From NCBI GenBank assembly GCA_026874595.1, contig CM049306.1, positions 87,933,142-87,997,141 of the forward strand: DNA of 64,000 bases, given 5' to 3'. The notes beneath the pieces are model-generated. The model ran no database searches. It saw only the letters and a list, made by a program, of their open reading frames with translations, and was not told the origin of the DNA. Below, one piece after another: positions 29,801 through 41,800 of the stretch. Numbering within the stretch: position 1 is the first letter of the stretch; each line of letters begins with the position of its first letter. The stretch comes from Sipunculus nudus (lineage: Eukaryota > Annelida > Sipuncula > Golfingiida > Sipunculidae). Made by a program: the position numbers and the translations under genes.

Positions 29801-32800
29801 TGTCAAAAATCAATTGAGCACATTGCAATTTCAAGGCTATTTATTGTGTATGCACCATATATCCAACTTTAATGCTCACCAGATGACTGCTCCACAGATA
29901 TATTATTATGTTGATAAACAGAGGGAGAGCTATATCAATCCTTTACTTGCTAAAATTAACTACCATCCATCATTGTAGTATATTTGCTTTTATTTAAAAG
30001 AAAGTTTTAAATTTACTACTTTTATAATTGAATCAACTATTGAATTATAGGTAATGAATTGATAATTAAATTGATTCCATGGGTCACTTTCACCCTCTTC
30101 AATTGACAATGCCTACTGGTGTTAATGGACCTGCCCTTAAAAAATATTTCATGTGTAGATATATATAAAATAATCATTGCAAAATGGCCTAGCTGCCAAA
30201 CTAGTGCTGAGGAAAGTGAAATCCTAGAGGAACACCTATATATATCTACCAAGGGCACTATAAAAATTACTAAGTGACCTTGCCTCACTTTTAAGGCATC
30301 CAGGTATGCCCCAAATAAGAATAACAAAACCCAAAATGTAATTAATTTTTCTGTGATCCATTGCCCATTCCTTCACAAATTTCATCTAAATTTAATCATA
30401 TTGTTTGTAGATGCTGTGTAGACTAACAAACAGATCAGTAGAGAGTATTGCAATCTGGTCCTAAATTTAAAATGATAACAATTATTCCTTTGCTGATGAC
30501 CCATCCTCCAATAAATTGTTATTGAAATTTATTTAATGGCAACTTTTGGAAAGCATTTGGAGGCATATTGTAGACAGACAGCAAAGTAGTGGGGCCTGGA
30601 CAGTCGAGGGGTAAAAAAAACGCTTGGCTCTCTCCGCTGGCGACCAGGGTTCAATCCCCAGTGTAGCTATGAGAGTAAGTTGTAGTTTCCCGTCCAAGGC
30701 CGGTGGTTTTCGCCAGGTTCTCCAGTTTCCTCCACCTCTACAGACTACTGAACCCCATCATCGGAGCCATGGAGAGTGCCTTGATTAGTTATAATAACTA
30801 TTTGTACATTCCATGTTAAATAAATAAGTTTTTTTAGTGACAATGGTTAACTTCTGCCAGCTGGGTAAATGAAGGAAGGAATGATAATAAAACACTAACT
30901 AGATGTGTCGGAAAGACACGAATGCCACCGCCTGGTGCATATTAGAAATATTTGTTAAATTTTGTAAAATTTTTTGAGTTCAGGAGCTGTCATATGGTCA
31001 AAAGTAGGTCATTGAGGGCAAAATGCAAACTCCATCTGTAACGGGTCATTTGATAGCAACACACCAAAAATCAGGCCCGTATCTGCAGGCATTGTGAAAA
31101 AAAAGTCTGTACATGTGCACTTGTCATGAAAATTTATATTTTTCATAAAATTTTCTATGTTCAGGAGCAGTCAAACGGTCAAAAGTAGGTCAACCGGGAC
31201 GAAACGCGAACTCTATCTGTAACTGGTCATTATCTGCCCACACACAAACAATCAGGCCAATACCTGCAGGCATTGCGAAAAAAAGTCCGTACATGTGTAT
31301 TTGTCATGAAACTTCATATTTTTCATGAAATTTTCTATGTTTAGGAGCTGTAAAACGGTCAAAGGAGGTCAACAGGGACAAAACGCAAATTCAATCTGTA
31401 ACTGGTCATTATCTGCCCACACACCAAAAATCAGGCCAATATCTGCAGGCATTGCGAAAAAAAGTCCGTACAACTGTATGATTTTGGAATGATGGAATGA
31501 TGGACATGGATAAAACTATATGCCCCGGCCACTTTGTGGCGGGGGCTTAAAAAGATCCAGAACTTGTGCTGTACAAGCATTTTAACATTCAACCAGGCAT
31601 GAATTTAATATCAAATCGTTATATCATTTTACAGATATTGTAGCGGTAGAAGATGACACACAGACAATGAGAACAAATGTTACAAACTTGCGTCCCAACA
31701 GTCACTACCATCTCCGCATGAGGGCAGAGAACAGGATTGGAACCAGTCAACCAAGTCAGACTACTCGTATGTGACTTTTTATCATCCCTGATTGCTTTAT
31801 TTTTACATTTTGTGGTTTGCAGATTTCAAACCTGATTTGAAAACTCTTCAGCAGATTTTTGCTAAATGCCCAAATCTAGAGAAGATAAAACCACAGTGGA
31901 TTGGGCACACTAGGATGTACTTGTGTCCCTTGTCCATGTTTGTGTAATATTTCATCAAGTATAAGAAAAACTTTTCAGGAATTTACTTGTCACCAGTAGT
32001 TGTAACATGTATTTATTACTGAAACAGGATTAGCTCACTTCCTTCATTTGCAGCATTGACCCTTTCATTACCAACAAAAGCATGCCCACAAGGAGGACAT
32101 TGAAAATCTTGCCCTTGCTTCTTTCTGAGGATTCCTACAGTCCACGAAAACCTTAAAATTATTTGAATTTAAATAAAACGAGGCATTGAAAGTCTTTTAA
32201 AATACCAGTTTTTAATTTGAAGCCCGACAATTCCTTGAATTTTGAGCTCCTTTCTCTGTTTTCAGAACAGAGAATAAGAATATTATTGTATCCCCAGACA
32301 AAGCTGGGGGATATTATGTTTTCATGCGGGTCCTGCCGCCACCGCCGCCGCTGCCGCATATAAATCTTGTTGGCGCGATAACTCTAAAATATTTCATGGA
32401 TCTTTACCAAACTTGGTATATGTATAGATATGGATTAGAGGACAATGCCTATTAAAAATGAGGTCATGACCTTTACTAGGAGAGTGTCCTTGACCTTGAA
32501 TTTCTCAAATTTTGGGGAAAATCACACAAATTCTTTAATATCTCAAGAAATATTGCATGGATTGATCCCAAAATTAAGTTGATTGAAGATCATGGATAGC
32601 GTTGTCATGTTCCAGAAACTGGTGGTGCCACCTATTATTCTTGACTTGTTTTCGTGCCTTTTAATACCCCCAATCATTGCCACTATACAGTACTGTGAGC
32701 ATTATAAGTCAACAACTAATGGACAGATTTCTTTCATATTATGCATATACATAGATAGGGGTTATGGGATGATGTTTATTAAAATTGGGGTCATGACCTT

Positions 32801-35800
32801 TCTTATGAGAGTGGCCTTGACCTTGAATATTGCCATATATGGTGAAAAATCACACAAAATCATTAATATCTCAATATGGGATGCATGGTTTGGTCCAAAA
32901 ATCAACTTGCCTGAAGATTTTGGATAGTTTTGTCATGTACAGGAAACTGGTGGTGCCATCTGTTATTCTATTAGTTTTACTTGTTTTTGTGCTGTTTAAT
33001 ACCCCCATCATTGCCACTTAACAGTACTGTGAGCATTAGAAGTCAAAAACTAATGGACAGATTTCTTTCATATTATGCATATACATAGACATGGGTTATG
33101 GGATGATGTATATATAAATTAGGGTCATGACCTTTCCTATGAGAGTGGCCTTGACCTTGAATATTGCCATATGGTGAAAATCACACAAAATCATTAATAT
33201 CTCAATAAGGGATGCATGGATTGGTCCAAAAATCAACTTGACCTAAGATCTTGGATAGTGTTGTCATGTACCGGAAACTGGTAGGGCCACCTGTGATTCT
33301 TTTATTTGTTTTCGTACCGTTTAATACTCCATCATTGCCACTTAACAGTACTGTGAGCATTATAAGTCAAAAATTAATGGACAGATTTCTTTCATATTAT
33401 GCATATACATAGGGGTTGGGGATGATGTATATTGAAATTGGGGTCATGACCTTTTCTATGAGAGTGACCTTTTTTAGCTCAGCTGACTATAAGTCATCTG
33501 AGCTATAGTCGTGGTCCATTGTCCGTCGTCCGTCCGTCTGTCCGTCCGTCCGTCCGTCCGTCCGTAGATGTGGCACGTTTTGAAACCGTAAGACCTAGGA
33601 ATCCAAAATTCGGCATAATGTTAGATGTCCCCAAGATCTCCGACCAAGCCGAAAACTGGGTGTTTGCAACTTCGTTCCTTAGAGAAAATAAGGAAAAACC
33701 TCAATTTTTTATTAAAAACCTATTTTCACACTTCAAGACTGCCTAATATCAAAACCACTCATCTGTTTTACCTCATATTTACCATAAATATTCCTCTATA
33801 TAGTTCCTATGTACATGCCAGAAATTAAGTCTGTATTATTTAATTTAAAAAAGTTATGGGCCCAAACATAATGCATTTTGTAAAAAATCAGAAAAGATAT
33901 TTGATCACTTAACACAAAAAATGTTAATGCTATGGACCTTTTTTCCAGTAATATAACTTTAATTAATCAAAATTAAATTGTATACCCAAAATTAGATGAA
34001 AATCTTTTAAATTTTTTAAAATATTAATAAAAATAAAAAATTGGTACCTTAAATTTTGCCCAACTTTGACCATGGCACGTTTTTTTCCTGTAAGTACTGT
34101 GGATTTAATTTTCACAGCATGTTTTTGTTAGCATTTCAACTGTTAACACAAAAAATTTGAAACCAGTTGATCAAAAACTGTAGATTTTAATCAAGTTTTC
34201 AAGCACCATGTAACATATTGTTTACATCAAGCTAGTGTTATGCAGTTTGCAAGAGCTCAGCTCCCCAGCTTCAGCTCTAAGTTCCTTAAATTCGGCATAC
34301 AGTTAGATGTCTCCAAAATGCCCTACCATGCCAAGAATTTGGTCACTAGGACATTCGAGATATTAATGAAAAACTTCATTTTTCCATTAAAAACCCATTG
34401 TTACACTTCAAGCCTACCTAATATCAAAACCACTGATCTGACTTTAATCATAAATAATATACATATTTTTCATTCTCTATGCACATGCCAGAATGATGTC
34501 AGTATTGTGTAATTGTTTTAAGTTATGGGCCCAAACATAATGCACTTTGTAAAAAATCAAGAAATATATTTACTCCCTTAACAAGAGCATTGCTGAAGCT
34601 AGAGATTTTTTTGTCAGGGATGTAACATTATTTAATCAAGACTAATTGAATACCCAAAATTAGTTCTGAATTTTTCAAATTTTATTTAGTATAAATATAA
34701 AATTAGTACCTTAAATTTTGCCCAACTGTGACCATGGCACGTTTGTTTCCTGTGAGCACTGTTGATATAATTTTCATATCATGCACACATAAGCATTTCA
34801 GCTTTTTAGTTTAGAAAGCTAAAAAGAAATTGGCCAAAAATTGTAGCTTTTATTAATGTTTTTTATGAGACCCTGTCAGACTTTGGCTCTCTCCAGCCCC
34901 TCTTGAGTCACCTGTATGTTGACCTTGTTGACCTTTCATCAAATTATGCACGCTTGAGGCGAGGCATACATGGAATCCAGGCAGCTTATGGCAAGCCACA
35001 GTTGATCCAGGTGTCCAACCTAACTCATCTAGTAGTTTTAACCAAGAACATAACAAAAAACAATAAATTAATAAATTTTTATTGGTTTTTAATAACAAAT
35101 TAAAGAAAAATAGAAAAGGAATTTGTTAGTTTATAATAACAGGAAATTAACTTGCAGTTACTGATGATATAAGAATCTTGTATCGATGGGTAGAATGTCA
35201 CATATTCCAAATAACACCATGCAGTCACCTATGGCATTTTTCAGTTCAATTTTAATGATAAAGAAGTAAATCATATTATTCATTACTAATCATTAGGGAT
35301 CATATGAAGGAAATTAGACAAAGATGCAGTTGATAATATTAATATAGATTCCTGCTGTGTCTAGTGTGTACAATGATGTGAAATTAGTCCAAAATGAATT
35401 TTTTACAGTTATTTTTTAATATAAATAAAAGCCATAAAACCAGGTACTTATGATCATTATTTAAATGTGTGAATTTTGTATATTCTGGATTCTCAACATC
35501 ATTGTTTGGTGAAAACTGAATAAATTCCAGACATGGTGCAAATACTTTGTAATTGTATTTAAATACGAATATGATTTTGTACTCCATTATAAAATTTCTT
35601 GCATAAAGAATGGGAATTCAGGTAAAAATGAAAATATATATGAATACTCGTGCAAATACTTTCAAAATGTATTCATGAATGCAGTCATGAATATATTCTT
35701 TAATATTATTTTAATAATCATATCAGTTATATTTCATTTTAAAAAATCATATGATTCTCTTATTATTTTTAATAAAAATTATATTTGGGACAATATTTGT

Positions 35801-38800
35801 ATTTTTTTTAATAAATAGTTAAACTCTTATATTATATGTTCTGCTTTATAAGTTATATGGCCAAGTCAAAATCTGTGTGACAATAGTACTCCATTTGTTA
35901 ATAAAATAAATGAAATCAATCCTCTTCCCTGTCTCCAAAGGTACTATCAAAATCATACATAAGCTAAACAACAACAACTCATAATACAGCTTATATTTAT
36001 TGCCACACAAAACCAGCATGTGCCTCATTTCTAAATAATATTTTTTTATCATATATAACAGCTGAGCTTCGTGACCCATAGGTCCCTTGTTTTGAGATTG
36101 GTCTGATATCAATTGTTGCTGAAGATGGGGGGCCTATTCTTAAAGGGGGTAGGGGATTAATTGTCTGGGGATACTATATGGCAACTGCGGTGCCAAGAAA
36201 TATCTAGTTACAGTCTTTGCATTCATTTTGTAAAGCTTTGCTTTTGTTTTTACCAACCTTAGTGTGATGACAGCTTCAGAAAAGTCCTAGAAGTACTTAA
36301 AACTGACTTTGAAAGTCCTTAAAAAAACCATTGAAATTAGCTCAGGGAGAGGTGTATGAACCCTGTAAAATCACTAATTACTTGCCTTTGTAGATGGCTG
36401 GTGTGATTTAAATAAACAATAGTGGGTAACCTGGGTCTTGTGAAGGGATGGTATATCAGGTTTTGTTGCTTTTTTTGTACAGGTCAGTTCACGACCTCGC
36501 CCCTCAAGCCTGACCTTTATCCTCAGCAAGTCGGTGGTGGTGGAGGTAAGACGGGAGACCTGCAGGTCACATGGAAGGTTTGTGAAATGTTATATCACTC
36601 CAATGGGATTTATGTCATTCATGTATGATGGTTAATTTGTAATTAGGATGGCACTCATAAATAGGGCTGTGTATCACTAAGCAACAGGCGAGACAAATTT
36701 GATTCACAATACGCCATGGCAACATGCAGATTGATTTGCAACATTGTGGCTGAAACATGAAACATGACAAGAAATAACCAAAAAACTCCATTGCATGTAT
36801 ATATGTATTTATGTATATACATAATATTTTGTTTCAATATAAATGTAATATGTGCCATAAGCCATGTACTTTTGGGCCCCTGGCTTTTACCCAGAAAAAG
36901 TGGGCAAATTACTATATGCTGAACATTAGATAAAGTTCATTCTAATATGTGATTTGTTTATCAATTCTTTAGCGTTTCAGTCTGTAAGCTTAAATAAGGT
37001 TTCTAATAAGATTTGCAAAATGGCGATATTGCAGCAGGCAAATTGTGCTTGAATTTCTTGCATAGATTGTAGACTCTCAAGCATTCAGATGTTAGTAATA
37101 GTTCATTAGAGTGCATACCTCAGCCAAATAGAGGCAATCCCTTGGGATCTGCACATTTCTGAACTCGAATGTAATGAGTGTCCTCCCTTGCTGATGCCCC
37201 ACCCCTTCACAAAGTTGGTGAAAATCTGTTCAGTAGTTTTTTGCATAATACTGCTCACAGACAAACAAACATAAAAATACACAGGCAGACATGGGTGAAA
37301 ACATAATTCATCTGGTGAAGGAAATAATTTCCTGAAAGCTATCAAAGTACAAAGAGTGAAACATCATTTCAAGGTATAACTTCCCACTAAGTTTAAATTT
37401 TGTATTGTGTTTCATCCAAGCATAGTTACATTCTTGCTGAACTTAGGGAGGATACATGAAGCTAATGAGTCTAGGGACATGTGACAGCCTTTTGAATGTA
37501 AAACTATACAAACATAAAAAATATTAGGTAGATTTTGCTTTATGCCTGTGCAATATAGTGAGTTTATCATTATGAGACTATTATGAATATTGATAAAAAA
37601 AGATAAAAATGATTTGGTAGATTTTGCTTTATGCCTGTGCAATATAGTGAGTTTTAAATATATTGAGACTATAATGAATATTGATAAAAAAAAAATAAAA
37701 ATGATTAGGTAGATTTTCCTTTATGCCTGTGCAATATAGTGAGTTTAACATATTTTGAGACTATAATGAATATTGATAAAAAAGATAAAAAATATTAGGT
37801 AGATTTTGCTTTATGCCTGTGCAATATAGTAAGTTGACATATTTTGAGACTATAATAAATTTTTTCTTGCTTGTTTTAGCCCTTGGAGCCGTGGCAGCAT
37901 AATGCTGGTGGCCTTCACTACATGGTTTATGCCAAGAACACCGGGGATGAAGAATGGGACTGGGTAAGTCTTCCGAGTGTTCAGCCTCATTTACCTCACC
38001 CATTACAGATACTAAAGAGACATACAATCATGGCAGGTATTACCAAAAGGTTCCCCTTATGTCAAATACAGTTTGGGTCCTTAGCACTATATAGTGACTT
38101 GACTAAGTGCTGTCCTATGAGAAGTATTAGCATATCTGCCAATGGACCACATATCCATCTCAATCAGGTGCCAGAGAGCAAGTGAAGGGCTCTTCCTGCA
38201 CTGACCCCCCCCCCCCCCAGGACATCCTATTTGACCATAGGGATAGCCTGTTACTGGATCAGTCCACATAGAGTTAAGAGGGATGGTAGGTAACTCTGAT
38301 GTCTAACAATATCTGTACTCTTAGGATACCTAGGACTGAGTGGCACCAGACAGAAACTCTGCTACCCTTTTATGCCTGTGGATGGACCCATGGGATGTCC
38401 ATTAGTGATATAGAGATGATAATTGTGGAACAATTTCTATATTTTGGTCTAGCATAAGTGATCAAAATGGGAAGGTGTTCTACTTGCCATATGCAGATAA
38501 CAGATATGTAATTATTACTCCATCTTCATCAAGTCAGCAGGATGCATACAAAAATAGACAAGTCACGTCTTTACAAAACTGAATAAATATACATAATGAA
38601 TCAGTAATTAAAATAGGTGATAAATATCTAGGAGCATCAATGTTTCATTTTAAAATTACTGCACTTACTTTTTATTCTTACAATTTAGGTGCAACGTTCC
38701 ATTGAACCTGGTCGTCATGTTTTCTTGGTGGGAGAACAGAACTTTTATCGTCAGTACGATGTTGCAGTCCAGGCGGTGAATAGTGTGGGACCTGGCCCCA

Positions 38801-41800
38801 TGTCTCCTACCGTCACCATCCGGTCAGCTATGGCTTGTGAGTTCAATGATGTGACCCTTTTTATCATTCCTCACAATAATGGTATGGACACCATGTATGG
38901 TATGGGTTAACATCTTTTATTGCAGAAAGAGACCTTTATGTGTCTATGAACTTATAAGGGATTTTATCTGCATGTTTTCACGAAATTATCTATAACTACC
39001 GACCAGTAGATTATCTCACCCTTATTCAATTCTAGGCAAAATCCACACATATTTACTGAGGTCAGAGGTCACCAAACTTCTTTGTGGCATCACTATGATA
39101 ACTTACTTGGAATATGATGGATTTAGATTTAACTCAACAGTAATATAAACCAATACCAATATAACATCCAGCCCAAGTTTTATTCCTGGCAAGATGCACA
39201 CATTTAATGAAGTCAAAGGTCTTCAGATTTTGGTGGCATGGTGATGATTTACCAAAAATCTGATGGACTTTCATGAAATCCATTATCAATATTTACCAAT
39301 AAAGTTCTCATCTGAAATGGATTCTCAGCAAAATCCATGCTACTTAATGAAGCCGGATGTTACGAGACGTCTTTTTGCTATTGCTGTGATAACTAGGAAT
39401 TAGACATTTCTCACCTGGATTCAATTCTCAGAAAAATCCATTCATATTTAAAAAATTCAAAGGTCACAAGATAATACGACCGGCATATCATGCATTCTTG
39501 CGGTGCTTTTGTTGAAGTCTACATATGATCATCCATTGATGATGGACATGATTTTACTTTCCTATAACCCACATACCCCTCAGGTGTAATCTGTGTATAC
39601 AGTGCTTCTGTAGTGGTGTTCTTTACATGTTTTCTGTGGTTAACATTTGATTCAAGTCAGAGATATATTTAAAGGGGCCTATTCTTAAATGTGACTTCTG
39701 TTAAATAAAGATTATCCCTTCAGCCTTTTGTAACTTATAAAAGTAGGCCAGAAAAGAACGATCCCACAACACACAGTCTATTTATTCTGTTTATTTCCAA
39801 GTGTTTATAACCTGTGGGGGCTCACCTAAAAAAATCAAAACATATTCAACAAGGCCATTAGGGGGCAAGTAAGGTGAACCAGAGTTTGACCAATTCATTA
39901 AATAATGCAATTAGTGGCCTTTCAATGTTAGGTTACTTTAGGTTTTTCTGTTTGTCAACATTGGGGAGGTACTAGCTGTGTTACCAAAAGCTTGTAGTAA
40001 AATAAGCTCATACATCCATCAGAGAGGCAATTTAAGAAATTTCCTTAACAGGAATTACCTACAGTTCTCTATATGCAGAGTAAGTAAGAAATAACATGAA
40101 TTCTACAAAAAAAATAGATGAACAGCCGGCTTTAAATCAGAAAGTGGCATTAGATTGTTTCTTCACATTTTATAGACATGAATCATTTGGCTGAGGCTTC
40201 AGTTAGTTGCAGTCATTGATGTTTTGGAACTTAATGAAAGCTTTGTTTGTCCACTGAAAGAAACCATGGATGATGCCTTAGTTTTCTTTTTCAGTGCCAA
40301 CAGTGATTGCTCAGAACGTGCGAGCCCAGCCCTTTAACTCCACAGCCTGTCTGGTTCACTGGGAGCCTGTCCCTGACAACAGGGAGACTGTCAGAGGAAA
40401 GCTAGGAGGATACAGGGTAAACAATGAAGATGAAAATCTATTGATAATGACAGTATTAATGGTAAAGCTTGATAGACACATAGTAAAGAATTAATTAGAA
40501 TACCTGTTGTTTAGCCCATGGTACTCTATGAAACTTTTGAAGGATATAAGGGCTGGGTGGCTTTGTTATGACTGTGATTGCAATATATGGTGATCGATAT
40601 GTGCTAGTGTATTACAATATGCATTCGCAGTATTTTTATTTGATCAATTTCCCAGGAGAGGCATTTGATGATATGGTCTATTCAAACCTACTTTAACATT
40701 TCCTACCATACAACTTGAAGCAAGTCTCTAGACATGACAGTGCTTAATACTGGCTTTCAGCCTTTCACTAATCCCAGTCCATTTAAAATGTCTAAATTTG
40801 AAACAGAAACCTAATTTTTACCATAATGGAATTTCAGGAATTGATACATGAAGAATATCTCATAACACAATACACAAATCACTGTATCATAATATATCAA
40901 TGTATAGATAATGTCACATTATATATTAAGTATATGAGTAATTTAAACCTTGCAGAGGTTTACCTAGTGTATAATAACAAGTTCTTTTTGTTTTTTTTTA
41001 ACTTAATGACAATATCCTAAGCCTAAAACATAAGTGCTAAACAGCTAACATATATATTCACTGATACAAGTTAAACTCTAATTTTGACAGGTATTCATTT
41101 GAATTTTACATTCAGCTTTCTAGTAGACAGGTAAAGTCATCCAGTGCTCATTAAATATCCTTTTTTTTGTTTAGTTAAGTTACTGGAAGGAGGTGGGTGA
41201 AACCGAAGCCATGGCACCGAGGGTAACAATAAACGGACAAGCAAGTGAAGGTTTGGTGATTGCTCTGGACCCAGACACCCCGTATTACTTTGATGTCATG
41301 GTGTGGAACGATGCCGGAAATGGACCTAAAAGCCAGTGGTTCATTCAGAGAACCCTCAGGCAAGGTGAGATGTATGGTATACAAGGTTAAGGCTGTGATT
41401 ATAGCCTGATATCACCAAAAATGTCAGTCTTTTTCAACTTTATTATACTAAATTTTTTACTATTCCTTCAAGAGATGTCTCGTCAAACTTATTTTTGTAA
41501 GGTGTCTCCCTAATATGTATATTTCAGTAAGATCTCTCCCTAAACAGTTTCTTTCACTAAGATTTCTCACTTGATTGTCTTTTTTTAAGCCTTTAAACTC
41601 CAATAACGCCCTGCGGGCGCGCAGTTTGTCACAGGTCTGGAATTCAAGACAAAGAATAGTAATCACTAAAGATATTGTTATTGTAAACAACACTGAGGAG
41701 AACATACATATTAACATTAAATTAATGGATATTTTGGCTTAACTGAACTTCTTCCTTAGACATTTTGTTTCCTTTTCTCTCTGTCTCTTTCCTCACTCTC

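Larger units (their letters stand above)
32291..36207 (+). mobile_element. V element: non-autonomous Helitron, interrupted by Z
   Basis: It starts TCCCCAGACAAAGCTGGGG (5' hairpin) after an A and ends with hairpin GGCA-ACTGC-GGTGCC, then AAGAAATATCTAG, followed by T. TC start, 3' hairpin about 10 nt before CTAG, and A^T insertion are canonical for Helitrons. Its core has roughly 320-330-bp repeats each with a GGTGGTGCCACC-like palindrome (near 32622, 32948 and 33285). Z is nested at 33471-36091. No Rep/helicase coding is seen. Contactin intron 8. Confidence 0.72.

Noticed and set aside
30600-30665. A tRNA gene
   Set aside because: A and B boxes are present but no cloverleaf can be closed, and the sequence continues into a SINE body.
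32330-32356. CCGCCACCGCCGCCGCTGCC as a coding or regulatory GC-rich element
   Set aside because: It recurs as GGCGGCGG in the V' counterpart at about 62478 and belongs to the Helitron 5' region.
34853-35103. Possible protein-coding insert in Z (frames on both strands near 34900-35100)
   Set aside because: Not open in the Z' copy over the same extent and without recognisable domain.
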